64,000 nt of DNA from Isoetes taiwanensis (GCA_021234155.1 JAJEKV010000064.1:7070001-7134000), one strand, 5' to 3'. Positions 44,730-56,640 are shown, counted from the first letter of the stretch. Translations and numbers: made by a program. The notes: generated from the sequence alone by a model not told the origin.

Positions 44730-46400
44730 AATTTCATGGATGAATTTCCTGTATACTATGGAGAGGCAGTAGTTGGTCTAAGCAGGAAGTTCACCATGCG
44801 GGTTCTTTGGTTCCACCACACGGGAGATAATGTTGCACATTATCAACTTGGTGGTTTTCGTAGCAGAGGCAAAGCCGGATGCAGAAGATGCTTAGTTTAT
44901 GCTGAGCAGATGGCTCCCCGTTCTAGCGAGTATGTTTACGATAATAATCGACGTGAGCTTCGTTTTCCATCTGCCAAACGAATTGCAGAAGACACCTTCA
45001 AGCTCTTGAAAGAGGCAGGCAAGATTTCAATCTAAAATCATTTAATTCATTAAGTCACAGTTTTTGTAAATTGTTGAAACTATTAGTGCTCCAATCTTGT
45101 TTCAAAAGTAATTTAGAGCAAAACTATGATTCCAGACCATGGGCTCTGGAATTATATCAGTTCCTATAAAACTAGACTTTCCAGTCCATGGGCTAATACA
45201 AATATCATGTAATAGTGTATATATGTAGTTCTAATACAAAGTTAACAAAGCTAACACAAAGTTTTATTTGCAGAAAGTGCTCCAACCGAAACTGAGAAAG
45301 AACAAAAGCTTTTGGACTCCGGGACATCTGTCTGGAAGTTGTTTCAATTATATGGTTTCGATTTCGGCAATGATTTTGTGTTTGATGTACTTCGTACACT
45401 AGCACTGAATGTCATAAAAAAGTACGTTGATGATTTCCTTAACTCAGCTTGCAAGCCTGTGTATAACCTGAATAACTAGCTAACAGACTTTTTAAGAATC
45501 CTTAGTAAAGTCACTATTCAAGTAGCCTTCTTTTGTGCTATTCATTCCACCTTCAGTCATAATCTTGTCAGCAACTTCAACCTTTTCTTTTCTTAACTCA
45601 ACGACTTCTAGATAAGATTTATATTGCTCTACCAAAAACGCTTCAACAACAAGACATGTATATTCTCTCTTTATCTCTGTCATTAATTTAACCATCCTTT
45701 TTATAATTTTATTTTTACAGATGGCCTAAACTTAATAATCATCGTGAATTGAAGACTGAATTCTTCAAGGCAGCAGATTACACCAGCTTTGTTCGATGGG
45801 TTCTTCTGTCTACTTTGCATGAATGGCAGGCCCAAGTTGAGAATGAGATCCTCGACTTAGGCTTCTTATGCATGCAGATTGTTGAGATCTTCTACCAACA
45901 CTCTCGACAAGGTTGGACAGAGGACTTAATGGAGATAACAAAGACACTATTGCAATCCTGGAGAATTCAATCTGAAGAATTCTATGGAAAAAATTCAGCA
46001 ATTTTGGAACATGTTGCAGGTAATTTTTGCTTCTTCATCCTGAAAAATGTTGCAGAAACGTCTTCATATTTAGGTTCTTAGCTTTTAACTACATAGTTCT
46101 CATTTCTCTTTTAGGATGCGGCGAACTGTTGGACGATGTCAAAAGACATGATCCTCACTGGCTCTATTGGTGTTATAGATATGAAGGTTTTGTGAAGCAG
46201 TACAAGGCCATATTGATCAACCACAGATCAATTGAGGTTTCTCTTGCATATTTTCAGTACAAGAGAATGAACACAATTGTGCAAGTACAACGGCAGATTG
46301 ACGAAGATAATAAGACACCGGAAGAAGGAGGGGCAATTGCGGTCTTCCTAGCCATCACGGGAGTCAAACACGTGATCTACAACAATGTTGTTTGGTGGTA
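44715..46400 (+). pseudogene. Tnp2-like (CACTA-type) transposase, 5' and middle exons
   Basis: Blocks: 44,715-45,035 (AICNFMDEFPVYYGEAVVGL, GGFRSRGKAGCRRCLVYAEQ, EYVYDNNRREL), about 45,274-45,420 after TTTGCAG (DSGTSVWKLFQLYGFDFGND...DVLRTLALNVIKK), 45,721-46,020 after TTTACAG (FFKAADYTSFVRWVLLSTLH) and 46,115-46,400 (DPHWLYWCYRYEGFVKQYKA, INHRSIEVSLAYFQYKRM). The order of a Cys cluster on a short loop, a D-rich segment before ALN(V/L)IK, and a WCYRYE-like block followed by N-R-S-I-E fits Tnp2 transposases with a DUF4218-like region. The N-terminal part with the first catalytic Asp is missing, and the 7.7-kb element interrupts the gene downstream. It acts, in its family, on CACTA element ends in the nucleus. 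Tnp2 is a family-level inference. Confidence 0.55.
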
Positions 46401-46965
46401 TGTACTCTACAACATTTACATTTCTCATTCTCAGTTGTGCTTAAAATGCTAAGGGAGTATTCAATATTATGTTGTACCCGAGTCTCTTGGGTGCTATGGT
46501 TGGAACATGCTGCACGGTTCTGCTCTATGCTCTTAGGTTCTAGCTCTTTCAATGTGTTTGCCAACACCCAATCTGCTTCTTTTATTCTGGAATGCCGTCT
46601 GCAAAGAAAATCTATGCCCGAATGGAAACTCTTCTGGGCAAGAGAGGGAATACCTTCTAGCATTATAGGGTGCAAAATCGGTACTGGGTAACAGAAATCA
46701 CCGTCCGGACGCCGCTTACAAGTGCTTAAAATTGGCGTGTTTTAAACACGACGTGCGTGATTAATCAATTGACATGTAGGGTGCGCGCCCGTCAAATGAC
46801 AGGCTGAGAGAATCATGACATGAATGGTGCTGGAAACATGAATGGCGGGCTTACCCATCTTGAATTCAAGCAAAATGGAGGGACTAATTGTTTCCAAGAA
46901 TTGCCTGAACCGGAATTCAACAATTTGCCCTCACCAATTTTGCAACACACAGAAATCCGGGAGAG

Positions 46966-49688
46966 ATGAAACCCAATTCCTTTCCCCGTTCACTTTACAA
47001 AGCCATTGATGCAGCAAGGAAGAGAGATCAGAGGCAGAGATTGTATGCAAAGAAGGTAGCAATGAAGAAGAATTCCCCTTCTAAAGATTCGCCTTCAAAG
47101 AAGAATAAGAAATTGAGACTGAATGACCGCAGAATAAGGGAAATTTCAGGAGAAATTTTTGAAGTATTCAACCAAATTAGTACAAATGTTGATGACAATG
47201 ACAAAGGCCGTATCCTTGACAGTCTTCTTTGGAGGGCAAGGGATTTACCAATTGCTTCTATAAAGAAATCTAAGCAGGTTACTATGGCCGAGCAAATGGT
47301 GAAGAATTTGAAGGAAACAATGCAAGAACATAAGTATGAGAGGAATCATGACATGCTTCGTGCAAGGAAGTCCACCCTGATAATGGCAGCAGCAGGTACA
47401 AATGGTGTCAAGCCTATGAACCAAACAGTAGTGGCCAGATTGCTCAGCATCCCCAGAAAAACAATTTCAAATGCTTTTCAAAAAAGGGTGCAAGCTAACA
47501 AAGGGGGAGGACCTTGGTCAATGTTCAGGAGGAGGAAGCGGATGGATAGCATGTTAGATTACAATAGAGAAGCTGTTCTCAAGTTCTGGACAGAGAATAC
47601 AAGAGTTTCTCCATACAAGAAAGATGTGAGGAGGTATGTATCAGAGACAGGAATAAAGATGGAATATCCAATTCACCTTCTTGAAGTCAGCCAAGTAAGT
47701 ATTTGTCCTATATTGTAGGGTTCATTATATGTAGCATTTATTTGGCATTCACACGATTTCCCTGTAGTTGCAATACTACCTCAGGTTTAGAGAGGAGAAT
47801 CCTGATATCAAAATTGCATTGCAGACTTTTGAGAGGTTGAAACTGAGTTTTGTAAGGAGGATGCGTGAAAGGCATACATGTTGTTGCATCTACCACTTGA
47901 AATTTGAATACATCATGCAGGGATTGAACAACATGAGAAAATCGGGTGGAGTTCATGACAATTGCAACTGCCACTGTGATATTTGTGGCCCTGGCCTAGA
48001 ATGTGCAGCCAAGGAGCATACAATCAAGTGCACCAGTGATTTATGGAGACAAGTGGTCTGCAGCAAAGGTGATGATGAGGAGTGGTTTGATCATAACTGC
48101 TTGATGTTGGCGTGTAAAAAATGTGGGTTGGATAGAATTAAAAAATGTCCACAGGAAATGGATGGCTTCATTACTAGTTACTTGGAAGACATTTGAAAAG
48201 CAACCTGTGGACCAGGACAGAGAATTCAGGGATTCAAGAAAGGCTTTGAGGTACAAACCTGTCTTAAGATTAGTACAGAAGGAGAGAAGTCCCAAAGAGT
48301 TTCAAGAGGATGTGAAGAAGGTAATATCATATTTTGTTCCACACAATTACATAGCACATTGGCAGGCCAATCAGTTTAAACAGTGTGTGTCATCATTTCC
48401 AGAAGATACAATTGTATCTGTTATTGACTTTGCAGAAAATTACAAGACATCAAGATCCGAATGAGCCCGATCAATGCACCGCATACATACCAAGTTTCTA
48501 TACTTGTTCACATAACATATAGACATGACAAAAGTGCTGATATTCCTGTTCACAATGCAAAAGTAAGAAGACCGTCCAAAGAAGAAAAAAAAAATGTAAG
48601 ATTGGAGCGGTCGGGAATAGACTCAACAATGGTAGGAAGATCATAAAAGAGACTCACTTTTACATTTCTGATGATAAAGTGCATGACTCATTATTTGTGG
48701 AACAATGCCTACAAAAGCATGATGTATGGCTTAAGGAACAAGAAATAGAGTATGAGAAGCATTGGGTTTGGAGTGATGGCTGCTCATCACGATTCAAGTC
48801 AGCAAAACTTTTTTTTTTTCTTAGGCATGTACTTCACAATGAATGACAAGGAAATAGTGTGGAACTACTTTGCCACTGCTCATGGTAAAGGTGAACATGA
48901 TGGTGCAGGTGCGGTTATCAAAAGGCTGCTAAGTAAGGAACAACTCAAACCCAATGGTGTGCAACTGAGGCATGCTAAAGATATTGTAAAATTTCTGTGT
49001 ACATATTTTAGCAGTCTACCAGTTGATGAAACAGATGAGATCAAAAGATATTTTTGGGAAATTGAACCTACTGTTGTGGCAAACATGCAAGAATATGAAA
49101 TTGAAATACTTAAAGGCACAAAGAAGATTCACTGTATCAGATCTGTCAGCAGGAGTAGACCAAACAGGCTTGCTCATAGATGCACATCATGTTTACGCTT
49201 GTTTTGCATGGATCGGGATTGGGACTCCGCATCAATGCGGGTAGATTTGGAAAGTGGGAGGTAACCCGACTTAAAACCCGGTGTTGAGAAGAAAAAGGAG
49301 ACTCTTGAACAAGCCAATGAATGGATCAATAATTTGATAGAGGTAGGTGACAATTTTTTGTGAATCTTTGAGGTAGACAATTCAGAGGGTGTGGACTTCT
49401 ACATCCTCAAGTGCACAGAACCCAAATGCACACTTGAAGATTCATACAAAGATGGATGGGGGCAAAAATTTGGAGTGCATGAGGTTATATGAGGTTATCT
49501 TAAGTGGACAGTATTATCAATTCTTGGGTAATTTCAAGTACATGTTGCTCACTAAACAACCCGAAGCCTCCTTGCACAGCCACGTGGTAAGATATCCTAA
49601 AATTGATATGGACAAAATAGAAGGCACAGACATGTACAAAAGTTCACAGGAGACCCATGAAAAAATTATGGCCAGAATAACATTGTAA
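46966..49688 (+). pseudogene. DDE-like transposase of a plant/animal-shared family, frameshifted
   Basis: Exon 1 is 46,966-47,694 (ATG; basic N-terminus; a helix-turn-helix-like stretch VVARLLSIPRKTISNAFQKR) and exon 2 starts at 47,768 after CCTGTAG. A Cys-rich block follows (HDNCNCHCDICGPGLECA; LACKKCGL). Then VSVIDFAENYK (about 48,420-48,450), HFYISDDKVHDSLF, WVWSDGCSSRFKS (about 48,765-48,805), FATAHGKGEHDGAGAVIKRL (about 48,870-48,930) and a C-terminal block to 49,688 (YYQFLGNFKYMLLTKQPEAS). Asp in DFAENY, Asp in SDGC and the GHGKG...DG block are spaced like a DDE-type nuclease core; similar unnamed proteins occur in invertebrates and fish. The frame changes near 48,175, 48,450, at the T run at 48,811, and near 49,145 and 49,480, so this copy is dead. 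Calling it a transposase is inference from architecture and position between inverted termini. Confidence 0.65.
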
Positions 49689-50184
49689 TTCTTTGACACT
49701 TAGCCAAATTGATTTAATTCTTTGCAAGTGTTTTGTTGTTCCAGCACCTAAGCACGTAAGCACACATTTGTATATATATTAATAATAGTGAGGATGCAGA
49801 AGGGTGGTGTGCATGGACACGTACTTCGAAATGAAGATTGAATTGTTGTTTAAGAATGTACATTTGTGACATTGGAATAACATTCAATTATTTATTTTGA
49901 TACCATCACTATCCCAACATTCTTGGCAAAAATATAGTGTCAAGGCATTTCCTCGATGTTACATGTGTCAATTCCAATGGTCATACGAAATATTTAAGCC
50001 TGGTTACGAATTAATTGTTCTGGCGCGTGTGAGGTTTTTCGTACACTGACGCACCTAAGCATAGGATTTAAGCACTAGGCACCTAATCATAGGATTTACT
50101 TCTTCTTACAAGCTCATGCTTCAGCCTTAAGCCGGCTTCTTACGCCCAAATCCTCTTACGCCCATTCCGTCTATTTCTGGTACA
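49689..50184. other. Spacer in the 7.7-kb element
   Basis: Non-coding. It contains several AAGCAC(C/G/T) motifs (for example GCACCTAAGCAC at 49,745 and TTTAAGCACTAGGCACCTAA near 50,067). Confidence 0.4.
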
Positions 50185-50611
50185 ATGGCCTCTGCTAGTT
50201 CAGCATGCAGCGGAAATAAAGCACCCCAGTATGTGCTTAAACAGGTGCCTGAGGATGCGGACGTCGCTCCGCAATACAGGAGCGCGTATTTCTTTGAGCC
50301 GATTCTTCCAGAAGAAGCAACGGACACTGAGGACCGTGAGGAAGAAGAAGGTAACTTGGTATTGCATTTTTTTTTTTTTTTCGTTTTTCTTTTGTTTTAA
50401 CTAAATGCTTTCTTTGTTTACAGAAGTCGAGCAGGAAGTGGAGAATTCTGAAGAGGAAGAGGAGGAGAATTCTGAGGAATCTGAGGAAGAGGAGGAGGAT
50501 GAAGAGGAAGAGGAAGATGAAGAGGAGGAAAAACAACTGATTTTTGAGAGCCGCTACGAAGACCGCCCAACTAAAAGGCAAAGGAGGAGGGAATTGGAGG
50601 AGAACGTTTGA
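50185..50611 (+). CDS. Small acidic protein with C-terminal basic signal
   Basis: Exons 50,185-50,350 and 50,424-50,611, joined across GTAACTTGG...TTTACAG, give 117 aa without interruption. The N-terminal half (MASASSACSGNKAPQYVLKQ) has no recognised domain. The middle is an almost pure Glu/Asp run of some 40 residues, and the end has PTKRQRRR, a likely nuclear-localisation signal. Being intact while its neighbours are broken may only reflect short length. It could be an accessory DNA- or histone-binding protein of the element, as acidic tracts often bind basic proteins; that is inference. It runs in the same direction as the transposase-like gene, about 500 bp downstream of it. Confidence 0.6.
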
Positions 50612-51024
50612 AATGAGCCCTAATCTGAACCGGAAAGCCCCTGAAAGCCCCCGAAAGCACCTGAAAGCCCCCGAAAGCCCCTGAAAGCACTGGCCTTATG
50701 GCCTTTTTTGTAAAATATTTTGTTAGTATATGAAGTTTTTTGTCTCTAGCACTTTGTTCTTTGTTTTTCATTTTTTTTTCTCTATCAAATGTTCTTTTTG
50801 TCTATCAAATATATGAAGTTTTTTGTCTCATCTACTTTGTTCTTTGATTATCTCACTTACTTTGTTGTTATCTACTTTGTTCTTTGTTTTGTCTCACATT
50901 TTGTTTTTTCCATTATGTAAAGAATGAATTCATTTGATGTTCTTACTTCTATTATCCATGCAGGTGACAAAACATTGAATTCTTGTACAGTCCATTCAAA
51001 TTCTCGCTTGAATGTAAAGGTGCT

Positions 51025-51365
51025 CTAGCTCAAACACTAAGCACTTTAATTAGTTTCAGCAGTGCTTGTGAGTAGTTAATCGGTTAACACGAGCACTTAT
51101 GCAATGAACAAACTAGCTTTAAAGCAGGTTATATAGCATAACAAGAAGTAAGCCGCACCTTAACTGCACCTTAACTGCATGAAAGTAAGCACTTGATAAC
51201 ATTAACACTTCTGCAATGGCTTTCTAGCGTTAAGCAACTACATACTTAGTAATTGTCACTGATAACCAGTAAGCAATTATCGCCATTAAGACTCGTACCA
51301 GACTAGCACTTGCAAGCAAATTTTTTTAAGCACTTGATAAGTTTTTAAGCCCCTTGCGGTCAAGC
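51025..51365. repeat. Cluster of AAGCACTT motifs
   Basis: AAGCACTT or its complement occurs repeatedly (about 51,038, 51,062, 51,082, 51,185, 51,307 and 51,330, allowing one mismatch). The same core, as AAGTGCTTAAA, sits in both subterminal regions of the element (about 46,709 and 54,312). This suggests a protein-binding motif of the element. Confidence 0.5.
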
Positions 51366-51547
51366 ATTGAACTAGATATAAACAATATAGCAAAAACTTA
51401 TAGACATGTCTGCATTGAACTATATAAACAATATAGCAAAAATATTCTTAAATTAATATAAGATAAAGATGGTACATGAAAAGTGTAGGATTCCTTGGCC
51501 TAAATAAATGACAATCAGGCCAATAATCATAAATGTCTCAGGCTTAA

Positions 51548-54221
51548 TCACAGTAATGGAGGATAACAATCTTCATCACCATAAACCTTCTTCAATTCCT
51601 CATTCACAAGGGTGCACAACTGCAATTGTTTTCCAGAAAGTCTTTCCAAGCATAACTTCATAATCTTTCTATCTGTCATAGACCAGGGCATGCAATTGTC
51701 TGTGTTCTTCACCAGTAACTTCATTTTTTTCTCAGTCTTGGCCTGCAGTATTCCTTCTATCTTTGGGGTGAGTATTGTTAGCACTTCATCACAGACATCC
51801 ATCTTGAATGCAGGTACTAGCAGACGTTTCCAAGGGCTGCTAAGGTAAGACTTGTATAATGAATCATCAAGAAGCAAAGTCTTACCTTTGAATCTTGGGT
51901 ATGACTCATATATTTTCTCAAGTGGCTTCATCATGACTGGACAGCCAGGTTTGTCAGGGTGGGGAAAACTGGTCTTCACACATTTTTCCTGTCCCCATAC
52001 AAATAGAAATCTGTCCCTCAAATCTGGACATAGTACTTGCAGCACATCTTCCACATTAGAGAGTTGCATTGATGACCATATACCAACACAACACTTCTGT
52101 AACAAAGTCTTCAGGAAGAACACTGCTTCTGGTCTGAATATCACTTTCTTTCTGCTAGTGTATGTCATTGTCAATCCTGATTCCAAGCGTATGTATTCAT
52201 TTGCACCAAAAGTTTTTACCAACACACCATTTAAATCCAAGACAATGAGTTTATCTTTTGCTGCCAAATCAATATTTAGTACGTTGGAACATCCTGAATA
52301 CCTACACAACAGGAATTACTACATGAATAAATAGATGAAGATGAAAATGAAAAATGGGTTGAATGTGGAAACCTTTCTGTATCAACAGCAGGATTCTCTG
52401 ACCTAACAGAATCAACTGGTAATCCTACAGTGAATGCAACAAAAGAAAATCAATAATATTCAATGTTTTAAGCAACACTAAGTTGTGGCCTTGGCCAGCA
52501 CTTCCCACACTGACTTTCCAGGTTTTGTAAGGGCATCAATCACTTGTTGAAGATCAGGCTCACCTAAAACTTGAGGGCCTGATTCTGCATTTTCTTCAGA
52601 AAACACTTTGATAGGTGTGGTGTCATGATTGAGACTGCTTCCTGCATTTTCACAGTGCTGCTTCTTGTTCTCTTTCTTGTAGCCTGAACAACTTCTTTGC
52701 TATCCTCCAGCTTACCCCTCTTTGTTCTTCTGTCCTTTCCTTTTGACAAAAATTCACCCAATTTAATGGAATTACTCCCTCAACTTCCTTAAGTGCTTCA
52801 GTGTGTACACTCGGGCCTGTTGTTTTTTCCACAACTGGTGCTGTGTTTACAACTGGTGCTGTGTTTACAACTTCTTCTATAGCTTCTTGGACAGCTTCTT
52901 GGACTGGTGGTGGTGGTTCTACTGTTACATTTAAATCAGTCACAATTGACTGTACTCCTATAGGACTTTGCAGGTGTTGTGCACCTTCAAATGAAGCCAA
53001 TGTCCTTCTTTGAACCCTGTAGGGTGAGACCTCAATTGCAGGACGGATTAACGCATCTTTTTTTGGTGTACTATTTGAAGCACCTGCAAGATGGCCAAAA
53101 CCTAGCTCGTCAAATACACCCTCTGGCACCTTTCCAGGGCAACCATGAATACATTGTCCTCCTCTCAACAATGAACAACAAGCTATATAATACTCATGTT
53201 GGCAATTCAGTGCTAAACAACCTGTAAGCTTTAGTGAATTCCAGACCACATGCTGCACATGTATAAAATAGATCTTGCACTAACAACTTATCTCGTATAA
53301 TAGTAGAGATGCTAAATGTTGCAAGAGTATCCATTTTCAGCTTCCACAAATTGTTTATGTAGAAATGCAGAAGTGCCTGTTCTTCTTCGAGAACTTTTAA
53401 CTCCTCCTCAAGTTTGATTTTACATTTGACCTGCTCATTAACAGATGTAGGGTTCATTGCTTTTTGTACCTTGTTCCTGTGCCAAGTTTCCATCTGGACA
53501 GTCTGCTCCAAATCTTTAATTTCTGCCTCCAACTCACAGTTTGGATTAAGCTTGAACTCCTCCTGTTTTGTAGCCAAATCATTTGTGGCCTGTCTTAAAC
53601 TGTTCTCAGCCTCTTCCAACATCATTTTCTGTACTTCAGAGGCCTTCTCATTGCCTTTTAACTCACTTCCTACTGCTTCCAGATTCTTTGTGATAAGTAA
53701 AATTGCTTTTCCAATCTCCTGTACTGCATTCTCTAAGGTTTTTATGTTTCATCACATGCGCTGATCTCATTTGATCCAGCTGCCACCTTTGGCTTTGCCT
53801 TCATTTCAGTTTTCCTAACATGTGCTACAACATCTGCCTCTGTTTTTACTTGTCTATTGTTGTGGTATCTTTGGCATTGCACAGCAAATGCAGCCCAGTT
53901 TACTTTGTGTTCCTCAGGTGCAACTATTGATCTAGTGCAATTTTCAAACGCAAAAGCAAGGGCCAGTTGCTTTCTTACTTCTTTGTTGTGACAATTCTTG
54001 TAGATTTTTCGGCAGAGTGTTTCCAACTTCTCTTGAAGATGCTCCTTTGCACAGTGCCATTTTATCTTTCCCTTCTTCAACTTCTTTGTCCAAACAGATT
54101 CCCAATCTCGATCCATGACATTATTTTCCAACCAAGTTTCTTCCTCGTGGGGCTTCACCCCCGAATTGCACAGACCTCTGATGCTGTGAAAATCATCCGC
54201 GCTCCATGCCTCCATCATCAA
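51548..54221 (-). pseudogene. Element gene: coiled coil, Cys/His cluster and FCP1-like HAD phosphatase
   Basis: On the minus strand from ATG 54,221: a Trp-rich N-terminus (WLENNVMDRDWESVWTKKLK), then a long coiled coil (about 53,740-53,340, one frame over), a Cys/His cluster (FYTCAACGLEF, 53,270; then CLALNCQHEYYIACC and GGQCIHGCPGKVPE, 53,220-53,130), a Pro/Glu linker and a basic stretch (GKDRRTKRGKLEDSKE). A 52-bp exon at 52,424-52,373 and the last exon 52,301-51,548 follow. The last exon holds the HAD fold: KLIVLDLNGVLVKTF (motif I), RPEAVFFLKTLL, VGIWSSMQ (motif II), RFLFVWGQEKC and KTLLLDDSLYKSYL (motif III), ending in a TGA at 51,548. FCP1/NIF-type phosphatases dephosphorylate RNA polymerase II tails; here motif I is DLN rather than DxD. 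Frameshifts near 53,745, 53,240, 52,760 and 52,620 mean this copy is probably dead, although the HAD exon itself is open. Confidence 0.65.
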
Positions 54222-54362
54222 CAGTCAAACACTGATCTGAGTTTTCGCGCGCAGGGGAAAAGGAGGGAGAAGGGTGTGACGGGCTTCGACGTCCGCGAGT
54301 TTCAGGACTTAAAGTGCTTAAACGCTTCGCCAAAAGTTGTACCCCACTAGCGATTTTACACC

Positions 54363-56067
54363 ATATGGGTAGATCTGGAATGAGGGAAATGATAGGGCTC
54401 TAAACATTTGAAGACAAAATTCAACCACCTCACTATGTGAATCCCGTATCTTTATGTTCAACCAAGTATTTGAAGACATGGTAAGCAAGCTTTTGCTTTT
54501 GCTTTATTTATCATGTGTAATAGGTAGAATTATAGATATGCTACATGTATGATGTAAAATACAGGTTTTTAGTTAATACTTTTCAAAGTAGGTTTTTATG
54601 CTCTTTGCTGGCACTTCAGTTATCATCAATATTGGCAGTCACAGATTGGCTTCAGACTATGGATTATGCAAAATCTGAAGCACAACATCTGAAGCATTTT
54701 TGTATCCTGCTTTCTTGTTATTACATATAAGCCATGTAATCCAATGTTGGCAATATAATAAGTTAGGTAAAGAGAGGGAAAAAAATATTATCTGCGTGAC
54801 ATTTTCGTCTGATCTTTGTCAGTAAGAAAAGTTTGTTATTATCAAGCACGTAACTGTCGTAAAGTTGTTAATTTTACTGCCATTCATCTGCAATCTTAGT
54901 CAATGGCATTGGTGTAGAATATGCAACTTTTATGTGCAGTTTGAAGCATCAGGATATGCTGCCTTGAGAAATTATAATTCCGAGGTGTAAGTAGTTTGTC
55001 AAGATGCAGCCATGATCCCATAATACAATGGGAAGTGAGTGATGCTTCCATAGAAATCTTACTCGAAGGGGTTATTTTCTGTATAGATCTTTGTAATTTT
55101 GGAATAGATAGAAATCTTCAAATATTATAACCTCAAGCTGCAGATTTTAATAAACAATAAAGACAGAATATAATGTTCAAATGATGAGTTAATTTAGAAG
55201 AAAACTTCCAATGAGAAAGGTAAGAGTACCTCCTTCCAAATATCAAACAATGTTTGTAACATTGAGTGAGATGCACTAATTAATTGCATTTCCTTATGCA
55301 TTGCCGATTCTGCGAACCCGTGGTATCTCTATGATAGCCGAAGAAGAAACAGACTCTAATTTGTCTAATAGGAAGGAGTCGTTCTCTTCGTTTGCAGTGT
55401 ATTCAGAGATATAGAAGGAGATGTAGGAGGCAGGACATTGGAAATATATTCTGGGTTTGAATCCCAAACTCTGATAATCTACACTAGGTAGTATCTAATG
55501 GAATTCAGGTTTGCAGGTTTTATTCAAGAGCTACAAAAATTTAGATGGATTGATCCAAGACCCTACATAGCTTCTGGAAGACTCCCTTCTTGTGTGACTT
55601 TTGTAAAGTTTAAACTCTTTTTGCATTTTGATTGATGGGGCAGAGAATCTCTGCAGACAGATCAGAAACATTCTTTCTGCAGCCCTTTCTTAGCGGCAGA
55701 AACTGTTGCAGTCCAAAACCAATCAATTTGTCGGCCCAATCTTTCCGTTTTGTTGAATATTATGGAGAGTCTCTACTTCCTTGAAATACAAAAACAACCA
55801 TCTATCTAACTCAAAAACTGTAATCATCCTCTCAGTGCCCTGAATTTAAACGCTAACAGATTCTAATCCTAGGCAACCAAACTCATGCCCTAGCTGTGCA
55901 CAGGAAATCAATATCTAAGAAATCATTTTTGAAAACTAAGTATTAATGTATGAAAATCTTTTGAAAACTAAGTATTGATGTATGATTCTTTGATGTATGA
56001 TATTTTGTGCACAGGAAATCAATATCCAAGAAATCGTTTTGAAAACTAAGTATTGATGTATGATTTT
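54363..56067 (+). other. Non-coding part of the interrupted Tnp2-like element
   Basis: Probably intronic or decayed Tnp2-element sequence. 55,895-56,066 holds a local duplication: GTGCACAGGAAATCAATATC and GAAAACTAAGTATT(A/G)ATGTATGA occur two to three times. A TTTTGCAG acceptor closes the region. Confidence 0.5.
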
Positions 56068-56640
56068 GCAGGTAACATCTTTTATACAAGCTTCTAAGAT
56101 ATGGAGTTTGTTACCCCGCATTGCTGATGGTTACAAGCAGCTCATGGAAACGAAGGGGATAATTGTGTCCTTAAGGTTGACAGAGTCATTTAAGAGGTGG
56201 TTTTGGCGTGGGGAATGTTATGAAATAGGTGATTATGTAGTGATCACAATTGATGGTCTGAGACAACATGGTAAAGTCACTGGAGTTTTTGTCAAAAAGT
56301 CATGTGGTTTCGAAGTTTATTTTACAACCACCCATTATCAACAAGTTGGTGAAGACTTATCTCTTCGAATGCCACTGATCGATAACAGGCAATACAATAC
56401 AACAATGATGAGTACTGTTACATCTATTGTTTGTAAATGGTTCCCCTCCTTTTATGCCACTCCGAACACCTGGCAGGGTTCTGCATCAAGATATGCTACA
56501 GTCTGGTTCACCGGGATTTGTCCCTATATTTCCTCAGCAGGGTGACGTGGTTGACATTGGAGATTCCTAGCATGTAGTTAGAATAGTTAATGAGCAAGAG
56601 AAGACTTTCAAGATGGCAAAGCTTAGGAAGGAAGGAAGGA
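56068..56640 (+). pseudogene. Tnp2-like transposase, further exon
   Basis: After the TTTTGCAG acceptor the frame reads VTSFIQASKIWSLLPRIADG, SFKRWFWRGECYEIGDYVVI, GKVTGVFVKKSCGFEVYF, then a stop at 56,543, and in another frame GDVVDIGDS*HVVRIVNEQE up to the LINE insertion. A segment with W-x-R-G-x-x-Y-x-x-G-D-(Y/F)-V, followed by G-(K/R)-(V/I)-x-x-(V/I)-F, is typical of the C-terminal regulatory/DUF4216-like part of Tnp2 elements. It fits as the continuation of the gene at 44.7-46.4 kb on the far side of the inserted 7.7-kb element. Confidence 0.45.

Larger units (their letters stand above)
46669..54362. mobile_element. 7.7-kb DNA transposon with DDE-like, acidic and HAD-phosphatase genes
   Basis: The left end reads GGTGCAAAATCGGTACTGGG. 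The right end, on the opposite strand, reads GGTGTAAAATCGCTAGTGGG; 17 of 20 positions agree. ATA occurs directly outside both ends if one extra G is counted to the left terminus (…ATA-GGGTG and CACC-ATA…), a possible 3-bp target duplication. The genes are arranged convergently: a transposase-like gene and a small acidic gene on plus, and a coiled-coil/HAD gene on minus beginning 140 bp inside the right end. Both subterminal regions share AAGTGCTTAAA. It lies inside the Tnp2-like gene. The superfamily is not clear to me; termini and gene content do not match a standard plant class I can name. Confidence 0.75.

Noticed and set aside
46661-46668. Firm target duplication for the 7.7-kb element
   Set aside because: ATA matches on both sides only if an unpaired G is assigned to the left terminus; kept as a possibility, not a call.
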